Positions 1-8,475 of a DNA stretch of 48,100 bases are shown piece by piece. How positions within the stretch are numbered: the first letter of the stretch is position 1; each line of letters opens with the position of its first letter. The position numbers and the translations under genes were made by a program. Below the pieces are notes generated by a model that saw only the letters and a program-made list of their open reading frames with translations, was not told the DNA's origin and did no database searches. The stretch is from Roseburia sp. (GTDB lineage Bacteria > Bacillota > Clostridia > Lachnospirales > Lachnospiraceae): NCBI GenBank assembly GCA_026168605.1, contig JAPFDX010000007.1, forward strand, positions 1-48,100, given 5' to 3'.

Positions 1-416
1 AGATCATGCAGGAACATCTCCCTGCGCTCCGGCTCCTCCCTCGTCCCGTTGTAGAACACCACGAACTTCGGCAGCGGCAGCGCGATCGGTCTGCTGCTGT
101 AAAGATCCTCCGTGTTCACAATCTCCTGCCGTATCACCGATGCAATGTACAGCATCCCACGCAGCGGCAGGTTCGGCGATATGGTGCTCTGGTGCTCGTA
201 GAGGCTTAAGATGTTTTTCAGGATAAACGAGATGTCGTTTTTCATCCCAAGGTAGATCACATCCTCCAGCGTGTTGACCACGATGTCGTCCGGGTTGTCG
301 TATGACGTCCCGTTCAGCGCATTATAAAGCTCCAGCAGATCCCGCCTGTCACTGAATATCTTTTTAAACAGGCGGTCCTTGTACTCTCTCTGGTGTCTCT
401 GTATACTTTTTCCCAA
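1..416 (-). CDS. Rpn-like nuclease/transposase-family protein, 5' part
   Basis: The gene runs off the left edge; about 138 N-terminal residues are visible. The reading frame opens with TTG at 416-414, eight bases after a strong GGAGGGG; the nearby ATG in another frame hits a stop soon. The protein begins with a basic helix (YKDRLFKKIFSDRRDLLELYNAL) and continues with NPDDIVVNTLEDVIYLGMKND and LSLYEHQST. This layout resembles the large Lachnospiraceae family annotated as Rpn / PD-(D/E)XK recombination-promoting nuclease or putative transposase. The nuclease residues would lie at or beyond the edge, so activity cannot be judged. It stands alone and is transcribed away from the toxin-antitoxin pair. 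Family assignment is by resemblance only. Confidence 0.6.
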   Translation of the reverse strand, partial: MGKSIQRHQREYKDRLFKKIFSDRRDLLELYNALNGTSYDNPDDIVVNTLEDVIYLGMKNDISFILKNILSLYEHQSTISPNLPLRGMLYIASVIRQEIVNTEDLYSSRPIALPLPKFVVFYNGTREEPERREMFLHD

Positions 417-699
417 AGGTTCTTCCCCTCCATTATAAAATTTTTTCCGCTTTCCCGCAACCGTCAACAGCAAAATTATAAGGTTTTGCGGCAAAACACA
501 CGATTCTTTTGTTTTCTGTATCTGAAATGACTGGCGAAACGCCGGAATGGAAAAGCAGTGCTTCTCCAAAGATTTTACGGGCAGATATGGATAAACTTCA
601 TCCCTACCGTGTTTTAAGATAAGAATAATGTAACAGAAAAATATATGGATTTCAAGTGTAATTTAATTGATTTTAGAAATTTTTTCAGTATCAGAAACG

Positions 700-728
700 T
701 TGACAATGGAATACTATGATAGTAAAAT
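700..728 (+). promoter_or_regulatory. sigma-A promoter of the yefM-yoeB operon
   Basis: TTGACA at 700-705 and TAAAAT at 723-728 are separated by exactly 17 bases. Transcription would start near 735, about 40 bases before the antitoxin ATG. Confidence 0.75.
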
Positions 729-731
729 ATA

Positions 732-753
732 AATACGGAAAAACGTACGTATT
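732..753. promoter_or_regulatory. candidate antitoxin operator
   Basis: AATACG (732-737) and CGTATT (748-753) form an inverted repeat with a ten-base spacer that contains the start of a second palindrome, ACGTACGT (743-750). The site covers the expected transcription start, where a YefM/YoeB complex would be expected to repress its own operon. Function is inferred from position. Confidence 0.45.
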
Positions 754-774
754 ATCGTGAAATGAGGTGTTAAA

Positions 775-1029
775 ATGTTGGCAGTGAAATCAATGGATGT
801 AAGAGATAATTTCAAAGCATTGTGCGACAGGGTTTTTCACGGGGAGACACTGATTGTCTCAAGACCCCGGAACGAAAATATTGTGATGTTATCCGAAACA
901 GAATACAATGATATGATGAAAGCAAAAAAAAATGCTGAATACCTTGCCATGCTGGATAAATCCATGGCAGAAGCCGAAACCGGGGGATTTATCACAAAGA
1001 CCATCGCAGATCTGGAGGAATATGAATAA
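775..1029 (+). CDS. yefM: YefM/Phd-family antitoxin
   Basis: 84 residues, the usual size for this family. The N-terminal half (AVKSMDVRDNFKALCDRV, then ETLIVSRPRNENIVMLSETEYNDM) matches the Phd/YefM DNA-binding fold; the C-terminal tail (AKKNAEYLAMLDKSMAEAETGG) is the flexible part that normally wraps the toxin. The ATG follows GAGGTG. It ends directly at the toxin start codon with no gap, typical of translationally coupled pairs in which antitoxin is made in excess. It would neutralise the YoeB-like toxin and repress the operon through the upstream palindrome. Identification of the family is firm from the sequence; repression is inferred. Confidence 0.88.
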   Translation: MLAVKSMDVRDNFKALCDRVFHGETLIVSRPRNENIVMLSETEYNDMMKAKKNAEYLAMLDKSMAEAETGGFITKTIADLEEYE

Positions 1030-1290
1030 ATGAATGTCGTATTTACACCTACTGCATGGGAGCAATATACCGAATGGCAGCGTGAGGATAAAAAAGTCGT
1101 GAAGCGGATCAATGACCTCATAAAGGATATTGACCGAAACGGTCTTCTGACAGGTATTGGCAAACCCGAGCCTTTAAAGCACCGGAAAGCGTGCAGTCGA
1201 AGAATTACAGACGAGCACAGACTCACATACAATTTTGACGCGTACAGGAATCTGGTCATTTATTCCTGCAAATATCATTATGAAGATTAA
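1030..1290 (+). CDS. yoeB: YoeB-family mRNA interferase toxin
   Basis: 86 residues. YoeB toxins bind the ribosome A site and cut mRNA in a translation-dependent way. The family core is visible: KRINDLIKDI, GIGKPEPLKH, SRRITDEHRLTY and the C-terminal YSCKYHYED. Residues matching the E. coli YoeB catalytic set (Glu in KPEPLKH, Arg in SRR, His-Tyr near the C-terminus) are all present. An oddity is the loop between LKH and SRRI, which is RKAC here instead of the six-residue NLSGFW of E. coli, so the usual Ser-Gly-aromatic-Trp is replaced by a stretch two residues shorter. The toxin may still be active, but substrate contacts could differ. The start codon abuts the antitoxin stop. Confidence 0.88.
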   Translation: MNVVFTPTAWEQYTEWQREDKKVVKRINDLIKDIDRNGLLTGIGKPEPLKHRKACSRRITDEHRLTYNFDAYRNLVIYSCKYHYED

Positions 1291-1354
1291 CGCCAGACGA
1301 CAACATAAGTGCAGACTGTCGCATAATGGTTCGGCAGAACAAGATATTATAAAA

Positions 1355-1388
1355 GAGCGGCCCGCAAAGCGAGCCGCCCCTTGTTTTT
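1355..1388. terminator. bidirectional terminator between yoeB and flagellin gene
   Basis: GCGGCCCGC (1357-1365) and GCGAGCCGC (1369-1377) form a nine-base stem with an AAA loop. The one non-Watson-Crick pair is a G-U in the reverse-strand RNA but a C-A mismatch in the forward RNA, so it is better built for ending the flagellin transcript. A T-run follows on each side. Confidence 0.75.
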
Positions 1389-1472
1389 AGATACCTCCAT
1401 AAGCACTCCTGCCTCAAGCGGCATCCTCATGTTTTTCATCCGGCACATACCTCCGGTATGAATCTGCAAAAA

Positions 1473-2972
1473 TTACTGTAACAGAGACAGAACGCCCTGT
1501 GTTGCCTGGTTCGCCTGCGCGAGCATGGACTGTCCAGCCTGTGCAAGAATGTTGTTCTTGCTGTACTCAACCATCTCCTCAGCCATATCTGTATCACGGA
1601 TACGGGACTCTGCTGCCGTCGTGTTCTCAACGATGTTGTCGAGGTTGTCGATGGTGTGCTCCAGACGGTTCTGCACTGCACCAAGAGCGGAACGCTGTGC
1701 AGAAACCTTAGATACAGCGTCTGCGATCGCATCAACAGCGTAGGTTGCTGCAAGACCGGTGGTATCTTTTACATTCAAGCCCTTAACTCCAAGACCCGCT
1801 GCGCCCATTGACTCAACATCTACGGTAATCTTGTTTGTCATATCTGCATCTGCACCAACGTGAAGATTAAAAGATAACGTTCCTGCCACGGTTGCAAATC
1901 CCTTTTCAATTTTAAAGGTACCGTCTCCATTGTTCGTAACCTTGGCTTTTCCATCTACTGCACCAATGTTGTTCGCAGCAGTAAGCTCATTTGCAATCAA
2001 AGAATATGCCTTTTCTGCGGTGATAACAGACGAATCCGTACTATCTACACCTGCGGTTGCATCAGCGTCTGACATAACCTTCATGGCAGAAGATCCTGCC
2101 TGAACAGTATCTCCTTCCGCCAAAAGCTGTCCAACATCTTTGACGGCACCAGCACTCTTATCCGTACCCTTACCATCAACATCCGTTAAGTCTGCCGCCC
2201 ATTTGACTGTTCCACCATCCGCATATGCATACAAACCTTCCGCATTCTGGATTGTTGTGATGGCTTTTGTTGTGTTATCTACATTGATTGTATACGTCTC
2301 ACCATTGACGGAGAATGTTGCTCCCTGTGCATACTTACCTGCTACTTTCGGATCCTCAAGAAGTTCTTTTTCTAAAGCTGCTTTAACATCAGCTTTCTTC
2401 CCTCCAATTGTATACTCTTTGCCGCCGATTGTGTACTTGTCTCCAATTTCAAGCGCATCTATTGCAAAAGTTGCCTCCTTCGCACCATCGGTAAATGTAC
2501 CTTTTAATCCGGCGTCATGCCCCTGCATATAAACATTCTTTGTTGTTCCGTGAGCATCGCCCTTTAACAGATAGATCTCGTTGAACTTTGTCGTCTCTGC
2601 CACGCGGTCGATCTCTGTGGTGAGCTGGTCGATCTCGTCCTGGATCGCCTGACGGTCATCCTGTGAGTTTGTTCCGTTGGAAGCCTGCACGGCAAGCTCG
2701 TTCATTCTCTGTAACATGGAATGAACCTCTGTCAGCGCGCCCTCTGCCGTCTGTACGGAAGATACGCCGTCCTGCGCGTTGGTGGAAGCCTGATCCAGTC
2801 CGCGGATCTGCTTTCTCATTTTTTCAGAAATGGAAAGACCTGCTGCATCGTCTGCTGCACGGTTGATCCTGTAACCGGAGGACAACTTCTCCGAGGACTT
2901 CGCCTGCTGTCCGGTTGTGATACCTAACATTCTGTTTGAGTTCATCGCTGTTAAATTGTGCTGTACTACAAT
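1473..2972 (-). CDS. flagellin (ATT start codon)
   Basis: Flagellar filament subunit, 499 residues. In Firmicutes the conserved N-terminus is MVVQHNLTAMNSNR. Here that frame begins with ATT (2972-2970) followed by GTA GTA CAG CAC, and the only upstream in-frame codons before a TAA are AAA and TTT. The ATT lies eight bases after GGAGGT (2981-2986), so it is the likely start; the first ATG is codon 10, has no ribosome site and would remove part of the D0 helix. D0/D1 helices occupy about residues 1-150 and 400-499, with a variable central domain between them. Residues known to contact TLR5 in Salmonella flagellin (R90, L94, E114) align with R89, L93 and E113. The C-terminus ANQATQGVLSLLQ is canonical. 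I saw no clear sigma-28 promoter. Confidence 0.93.
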   Translation of the reverse strand: MVVQHNLTAMNSNRMLGITTGQQAKSSEKLSSGYRINRAADDAAGLSISEKMRKQIRGLDQASTNAQDGVSSVQTAEGALTEVHSMLQRMNELAVQASNGTNSQDDRQAIQDEIDQLTTEIDRVAETTKFNEIYLLKGDAHGTTKNVYMQGHDAGLKGTFTDGAKEATFAIDALEIGDKYTIGGKEYTIGGKKADVKAALEKELLEDPKVAGKYAQGATFSVNGETYTINVDNTTKAITTIQNAEGLYAYADGGTVKWAADLTDVDGKGTDKSAGAVKDVGQLLAEGDTVQAGSSAMKVMSDADATAGVDSTDSSVITAEKAYSLIANELTAANNIGAVDGKAKVTNNGDGTFKIEKGFATVAGTLSFNLHVGADADMTNKITVDVESMGAAGLGVKGLNVKDTTGLAATYAVDAIADAVSKVSAQRSALGAVQNRLEHTIDNLDNIVENTTAAESRIRDTDMAEEMVEYSKNNILAQAGQSMLAQANQATQGVLSLLQ

Positions 2973-2980
2973 AAATTTTT

Positions 2981-3022
2981 ACCTCCATGTGAGAAATGTT
3001 TTTCCCGGGATTCCGTTCCCGG
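2981..3022 (-). promoter_or_regulatory. two-site CsrA-binding leader of flagellin mRNA
   Basis: In the reverse-strand RNA, ACAUGGAGGU (2990-2981) contains the Shine-Dalgarno sequence and closely fits the CsrA consensus around AGGA/UGGA. About 20 bases upstream, CCGGGA (3022-3017) and UCCCGG (3010-3005) form a hairpin whose six-base loop ACGGAA shows GGA, the classic high-affinity CsrA site. One hairpin site plus one site over the ribosome site is the arrangement known for Bacillus subtilis hag. The csrA-like gene lies directly upstream. Confidence 0.65.
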
Positions 3023-3066
3023 AGTGTGTATGCAATAAGCCGCGCCCCTAGGTTAGCATGGCATTA

Positions 3067-3306
3067 TCACCGCTTGTGCTTCTCCCTCATCAGGATGTCC
3101 GCGATCTCCCGCTTCGCCGCATCGGAAATCCCTTTTTCCCGGTAGTAGCCGGAATTTTTTCCGCCTGCGGAGCTTCTCGCAATATTGACCTCGCGCGGCG
3201 CGTCCACCAGAAGATGGATGTTGTTCGCGGAGCCGCCGGAAAATATCACGCGGACATTTTCCCCGATGTCAATGTATTCCCCCGGACGAAGTGAAAGTTT
3301 TAACAT
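3067..3306 (-). CDS. csrA: CsrA-like RNA-binding translational regulator
   Basis: 79 residues. CsrA dimers bind GGA-containing mRNA leaders and block translation; in Firmicutes the main target is flagellin. The N-terminal 45 residues follow the CsrA fold: MLKLSLRPGEYIDIGENVRVIF, then IHLLVDAPREVNIAR. The RNA-contacting Arg44 is in the right place (NIAR), and Leu4 is kept, but Arg6 is Leu. The C-terminal 34 residues (KNSGYYREKGISDAAKREIADIL...) are an unusual basic extension, since most CsrA proteins end near residue 60-70. GGAGG lies six bases before the ATG. It sits 94 bases upstream of the flagellin start, same strand, and its own leader begins within a large palindrome. No fliW is visible in the window. 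Confidence 0.8.
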   Translation of the reverse strand: MLKLSLRPGEYIDIGENVRVIFSGGSANNIHLLVDAPREVNIARSSAGGKNSGYYREKGISDAAKREIADILMREKHKR

Positions 3307-3331
3307 AGATAACCTCCCTGTTTTTGTGATT

Positions 3332-3392
3332 CTCCTGTCTTATGAAAATGCAACAGTTCTTACAGAACTGTTGCATTTTCATAAGACAGGAG
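3332..3392. repeat. perfect 29-bp-arm palindrome upstream of recombinase and csrA
   Basis: Two perfect 29-base arms (3332-3360 and 3364-3392) surround a TAC core. The inner 16 bases of the left arm are AAAATGCAACAGTTCT. The outer part of the right arm ends in GACAGGAG, which forms most of the ribosome site of the recombinase gene; the left arm is a mirror copy of that leader facing csrA. The same inner palindrome, with one symmetric base change and a GTA core, is found after the recombinase gene at 4062-4096. Confidence 0.85.
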
Positions 3393-3397
3393 GGAAT

Positions 3398-3982
3398 ATG
3401 GGAACAACACAGCCAATCCGGGAAAAAGAAAAACTGAAGCTTTTTTTAGAGTATTACCAGACAGAAGTGCCGTCGGAGCGCAATCTGGCGCTGCTGTCCC
3501 TCGGCACCTACACCGCGCTGCGCATCAGCGACATCCTCGCACTACGCTGGCAGGACATTTACGATTTTTCACAGAAATGTTACAAGGAGCATTTGTTTAT
3601 CCGGGAAAAAAAGACCGGGAAGCGCACCGTTATCGCCTTAAATCCAAGGCTAGGAGAGATCCTTGAGTGCTACCGGAACACAAGAAATCCAAAGCCCGCG
3701 GACTTTGTTTTTACAAAGGCGACCGATTACAGCAAGCCGTTAAGCCGCTCGCAGGCATTCCGCATCATCAAAAAAGCTGCCGAAAACACCGTTCACGAAG
3801 AGCACATCAGTTGCCACTCCATGCGCAAAACCTTCGGCTATCAGGCATGGAAGCAGGGAACGCCCCCGGCTCTGCTCATGGATATTTACAACCACTCGTC
3901 CTACCGGATCACCAAAAAATACCTCGGGATCGAGCAGGACGAGCGGGATTCTCTCTTTTTGCAGTTAAATTTCTTTGGATAA
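3398..3982 (+). CDS. FimB-like small tyrosine recombinase
   Basis: 194 residues from the ATG at 3398, which follows AGGAGGG; a longer open frame exists upstream but crosses the palindrome and the csrA gene. All catalytic landmarks of the tyrosine recombinases are visible: Arg in TALRISDILALRW, Lys in EKKTGKRT, the HXXR box in SCHSMRKTFGYQAW, His in YNHSS and the nucleophile Tyr in ITKKYLGI. The N-terminal core-binding domain of phage integrases is missing, as in the FimB/FimE switch recombinases of about 200 residues. The gene is flanked by two matching palindromes whose cores are in opposite orientation, so its substrate is probably local. Phage or plasmid genes are absent around it. Role in DNA inversion is inferred. 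Confidence 0.85.
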   Translation: MGTTQPIREKEKLKLFLEYYQTEVPSERNLALLSLGTYTALRISDILALRWQDIYDFSQKCYKEHLFIREKKTGKRTVIALNPRLGEILECYRNTRNPKPADFVFTKATDYSKPLSRSQAFRIIKKAAENTVHEEHISCHSMRKTFGYQAWKQGTPPALLMDIYNHSSYRITKKYLGIEQDERDSLFLQLNFFG

Positions 3983-4061
3983 CATGGAAAATTTCTTTGA
4001 AAAATTTTTGAAAATGGGCTAAAGAATAAAAATTTTGAGCCGATATAGAATATGTAATAGA

Positions 4062-4096
4062 AAAATGCAACATTTCTGTAAGAAATGTTGCATTTT
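4062..4096. repeat. second recombinase-flanking palindrome
   Basis: AAAATGCAACATTTCT (4062-4077), core GTA (4078-4080), AGAAATGTTGCATTTT (4081-4096). It matches the inner part of the palindrome at 3332-3392 except for one symmetric G-to-T change, and the three-base core is the reverse complement of TAC. T-runs on both sides mean it could also act as a terminator for the recombinase and the GNAT gene. Confidence 0.8.
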
Positions 4097-4172
4097 CATT
4101 TATTATGCCGCAGGAAAGAAAATATATTCGCAAAACCGGATTTTCTGGTTTTTACAGCGATAAAATACAGAT

Positions 4173-4829
4173 TTAAACGGTCTCTCCATCCTCCTGCATC
4201 ATCTCATAGTCATAGTCTGTGAGCAGTCCGTCCGACACCATATGTGAAATCGTCACGCCCGCCATCATGACAGTGCAGAATACCAGCACACTCGCGGTGA
4301 GCGCCGCCACAAACCCCGCCTTCACCTTTCTGGGCTTGTAGACAATTTCCGGCGACTTTGGCAGGATCGCAGATGCCCTGCCCTCCAACGGCACATAGAC
4401 GTCGGTCAGCGCTACATTCTGTATCATTCCAAAACCCTTGTGGTAAAAATACGGTGCAGCCACAACCGGCATAACATTGATGGTGACGCGTTCCTGGTGA
4501 ATGACGTCCCGCGCATATCCACACATCGCATACAAAAGCCGCGTACCGACTTTTTTCCCCATATACTGTGGTCTGACATAGAGCATCGTGATGTGGCAGA
4601 CTTTCTGCATCGCTGCAACACCGCACATCCTTCCCCCGTCAAAGGCTCCCCAGAGGATGAGCCGTCCCTCGTGCATCTCACGCCACAAGCGCTCCGCCTG
4701 CACATAGCCATAAAACTGCTCCGGCTCTTTTGGCGAGCGGATATAAGGACGCATATAGCTCTCAAAAACCTCATGTGCCGTCTGCACCGCCATCTGTACC
4801 TCGTTCTCACATAACTGACGAATCTCCAT
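4173..4829 (-). CDS. GNAT acetyltransferase with C-terminal membrane anchor
   Basis: 218 residues from ATG 4829. A TTG one codon earlier has better spacing (nine rather than twelve bases) from GGAGG and may be the true start. Residues about 1-140 form a GNAT domain: VCHITMLYVRPQYMGKKVGTRLL carries the acetyl-CoA-binding R/Q-X-X-G-X-G/A loop, followed by APYFYHKGFG. After a basic linker (YKPRKVK), GFVAALTASVLVFCTVMMAG is a single membrane helix near residue 175-195, with a short acidic tail. A membrane-tethered GNAT is unusual; the substrate is unknown. It lies 38 bases after glpK on the same strand and is probably cotranscribed with it. Confidence 0.8.
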   Translation of the reverse strand: MEIRQLCENEVQMAVQTAHEVFESYMRPYIRSPKEPEQFYGYVQAERLWREMHEGRLILWGAFDGGRMCGVAAMQKVCHITMLYVRPQYMGKKVGTRLLYAMCGYARDVIHQERVTINVMPVVAAPYFYHKGFGMIQNVALTDVYVPLEGRASAILPKSPEIVYKPRKVKAGFVAALTASVLVFCTVMMAGVTISHMVSDGLLTDYDYEMMQEDGETV

Positions 4830-4867
4830 CAAACGCTCATTCCTCCTCTGTCCTGCCTGTATCTGTC

Positions 4868-6400
<1,533 letters not shown>

Positions 6401-6454
6401 TCACTCTCTTCGATGATCTGCATGGTAATGTACGGGATCCCGCTTTCCTGCAAT

Positions 6455-6520
6455 AAAAAAGGAGATACAAAATAACACTTATGAACTGCCCCCACAGCCA
6501 CAAGAATTAAAATCATCTCC
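6455..6520 (-). promoter_or_regulatory. structured glpK leader, possible transcription attenuator
   Basis: In the reverse-strand RNA, GGAGAU (6520-6515) can pair with AUCUCC (6466-6461), which is followed at once by six U (6460-6455), like an intrinsic terminator. The enclosed segment has its own hairpin of about ten pairs with a UGGGGG loop (6504-6478). It lies within a leader of about 165 bases between promoter and start codon. Bacillus glp genes are controlled by leader antitermination through GlpP, but no GlpP is seen here, so the mechanism is a guess. Confidence 0.4.
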
Positions 6521-6555
6521 GCGCTCTGATCCCAACACTATTAAGATATATCGGT

Positions 6556-6583
6556 ATTATACCATAGCATATAAGAAAATCAA
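6556..6583 (-). promoter_or_regulatory. promoter of glpK
   Basis: Reverse strand: TTGATT (6583-6578), 16-base spacer, perfect TATAAT (6561-6556). Transcription would begin near 6549, giving a leader of about 165 bases before glpK. Confidence 0.65.
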
Positions 6584-6655
6584 GCAGATTTTCACAAAAA
6601 AAGCAGCCTGACGGCAACATTTTTTGCAAATTCTGCCCGATTTCACTGTACCTTT

Positions 6656-7276
6656 TTATAAGAATTTGCTGAACGCAAGCGCTAAAAACATCATGCCACC
6701 CAGCCATGACAGATCTGCACCGTGTACCTTTGACGCCTGCCTCCCGGCAAGACAGCCGAGCTTTACCGCAAGAAATCCCGCCACAAAGCTTCCAAGCGTC
6801 GCCGTCCACAGATTCATACCGAACAGTCCCGCGCCCAGGCCTCCAAAGAATCCGTCCAGCGACATCGCAAGCGCAAAACATACGGATTCCGCCACCGACA
6901 TCGTCGCCGAATGATCCTTATCCGCCGCCGCAGGATTGTTGTAAATGCTCAGAATAAAGTCCAACTGGGAAAACGATATTTTCACCCGCTTACAGACAAA
7001 CTTCTTTTTACTGATATATTTTCGGATGCCATATCCGGTAAGTTTATAAACCCCGATCAAAAACAGAGCCAGAAAGCTCAAAAACGCTCCGGTGCTTCCT
7101 GCCATGATCCCCTCGAGCGCGCTGCCCGCAAGAAGCGCCGCAAACAACACACCACTGCAGATCCCACTGATGCTAAGCGCCGCTTTCGTGCCGATTTTGA
7201 TCTTTTCCATTCCGCAGGAGACACAGGCGAAAAAGACGTCCATGCTCACTGCCACGATCAAGAGAACTACCTGCAC
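6656..7276 (-). CDS. YtaF/MntP-family membrane protein
   Basis: 206 residues starting with GTG at 7276, supported by GAGGT six bases upstream. Two half-repeats of membrane helices are visible: VVLLIVAVSMDVFFACVSCGMEKIKI at the start and AESVCFALAMSLDGFFGGLGAGL in the second half, each carrying the SMD/SLD motif typical of the MntP/YtaF superfamily. The loop NNPAAADKDHSATMSV resembles the DKDHSG segment of YtaF, a sporulation-linked membrane protein of Bacillus. MntP relatives export manganese, so metal transport is possible but unproven for this branch. It lies about 95 bases upstream of the glpK promoter and about 70 bases after the HD-GYP gene, on the same strand. Confidence 0.75.
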   Translation of the reverse strand: MQVVLLIVAVSMDVFFACVSCGMEKIKIGTKAALSISGICSGVLFAALLAGSALEGIMAGSTGAFLSFLALFLIGVYKLTGYGIRKYISKKKFVCKRVKISFSQLDFILSIYNNPAAADKDHSATMSVAESVCFALAMSLDGFFGGLGAGLFGMNLWTATLGSFVAGFLAVKLGCLAGRQASKVHGADLSWLGGMMFLALAFSKFL

Positions 7277-7345
7277 ATTTTTACCTCAAAACTGATTTTT
7301 TATTTTATCATATTCAGTCTTGGGGCGCAGGTGCTCCTTCCCCTG

Positions 7346-8440
7346 TCAGGACAATCCGCCGTGCCCCTGCATCACGGACCGGAAACTGTCATGCGCATTG
7401 CGGAAACACTCCAGAAGCTTTGGCGAGAAAACACCGCATTTTCCGGAAATGATCATATGGAACGCGTCGTCCGGCGAAAACGCCTCACGGTATGCGTTCT
7501 CCGTGACAAGCGCGTCATAGACGTCCGCGATCGATACGAGCTGTGCGGAGACCGGGATCTCCTCACCCTTTAAGCTGTCCGGATAGCCCTTGCCGTCATA
7601 GCGCTCATGGTGATGGCGGCAGATCTCATAACAGATCTGGCGGTATTCGTCCTCCCAGATCCCTTTGAGCTGTTCGAGGATCTCCCCGCCGCGCGCCGCG
7701 TGTGATTTCACATATTCAAACTCATCCCTGGTCAGCTTCTCCGGCTTTAGCAGGATCTCATCCGGTATCGCGATCATTCCGATGTCATGCAGTGCGCTCG
7801 CGGAAACGATCTCCTTGATCTTCTCCTCCGTCAGCCCGTATTCCGGATATTCCTTTGCGCACTCTCTGGCAAGTATCTCCGTAAATGATTTCACACGGTG
7901 GACGTGCTCGCTGCTCTCTAAATTACGGTACTCCACAACCATACCCAAGATGTCGATCACCTTTTCGTTGCTCGCCAGCAGCTTCTCCGACTGTATCTGA
8001 AGCAGGCGGTACTGCTTGCGCAGCGTTTGGGTCTGCTCCGCCACCTTCTTTTCCATGGAACGCTTGTAGCCGTACAGTTCCGAAAGTTTCTTCACTCTCT
8101 GGCGCAACACCTCCGCCTCAAACGGCTTGCTGATAAAATCGGATGCGCCGAGCAGCAGACTTCTCTTTTCTTTTTCTCTTGATTCATCCCCGCTGATCAC
8201 GATGACCGGCAACAGATCAAACCACTTCTGGTTTCTCATCACCTCAAGCACGGCAAACCCGTCCAGCTCCGGCATCACCAGATCCAGCAAAACGGCGACA
8301 TATTCCTGCCTGCGTTCTTTTAGCAGGCGCAGCGCCTGCATCCCGTTCTCCGCCATCTCCGGCTCGTAGTCCTCCTTAAACAAGTCTGCGAGCATCTCGC
8401 GATTCATTTTCACATCATCTACAATTAGTATTTTTTCCAT
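7346..8440 (-). CDS. response regulator with HD-GYP c-di-GMP phosphodiesterase domain
   Basis: 364 residues. The ATG at 8440 (MEKILIVDD) is chosen because GGGAG lies nine bases before it; a Met two codons earlier is too close. Residues 1-120 are a REC receiver with Asp pair in IVDDV, phosphoacceptor Asp53 (LLDLVMPELDG) and Lys105 (SKPF). A coiled linker (about 125-165) leads to an HD-GYP domain: ALHDIGMIAIPD (His218-Asp219), KSHAARGGEIL and HHERYDGKGYP (GYP 285-287). All metal-binding landmarks are kept, so it probably hydrolyses c-di-GMP when phosphorylated. The DUF342 gene ends 35 bases upstream. No partner kinase is visible; motility control is a reasonable but untested role. Confidence 0.92.
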   Translation of the reverse strand: MEKILIVDDVKMNREMLADLFKEDYEPEMAENGMQALRLLKERRQEYVAVLLDLVMPELDGFAVLEVMRNQKWFDLLPVIVISGDESREKEKRSLLLGASDFISKPFEAEVLRQRVKKLSELYGYKRSMEKKVAEQTQTLRKQYRLLQIQSEKLLASNEKVIDILGMVVEYRNLESSEHVHRVKSFTEILARECAKEYPEYGLTEEKIKEIVSASALHDIGMIAIPDEILLKPEKLTRDEFEYVKSHAARGGEILEQLKGIWEDEYRQICYEICRHHHERYDGKGYPDSLKGEEIPVSAQLVSIADVYDALVTENAYREAFSPDDAFHMIISGKCGVFSPKLLECFRNAHDSFRSVMQGHGGLS

Positions 8441-8475
8441 TCCCATCCGCTCCCGTTTCTTTTTTCCATCTGTCT

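Larger units (their letters stand above)
417..774. other. intergenic region between Rpn-like gene and toxin-antitoxin pair
   Basis: This 358-base gap holds the ribosome site of the Rpn-like gene (425-431, reverse strand) and the promoter and operator of the toxin-antitoxin operon at its right end. The middle part (about 440-690) is AT-rich and shows no convincing gene, RNA structure or repeat. Confidence 0.6.

Noticed and set aside
1358-1447. Short frame of 30 codons on the reverse strand between flagellin and its terminator, starting MKNMRMPLEAG
   Set aside because: It runs into the terminator hairpin, has only a loosely placed ribosome site and resembles no known peptide.
2990-3066. Sigma-28 promoter for the flagellin gene
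   Set aside because: No TAAA-N15-GCCGATA-like pattern could be found in the 94 bases between csrA and flagellin; readthrough from csrA or a poor promoter is possible.
3185-3397. Longer N-terminus for the tyrosine recombinase
   Set aside because: The extension crosses the 61-base palindrome and overlaps csrA; the ATG at 3398 has AGGAGGG and gives a normal FimB-like length.
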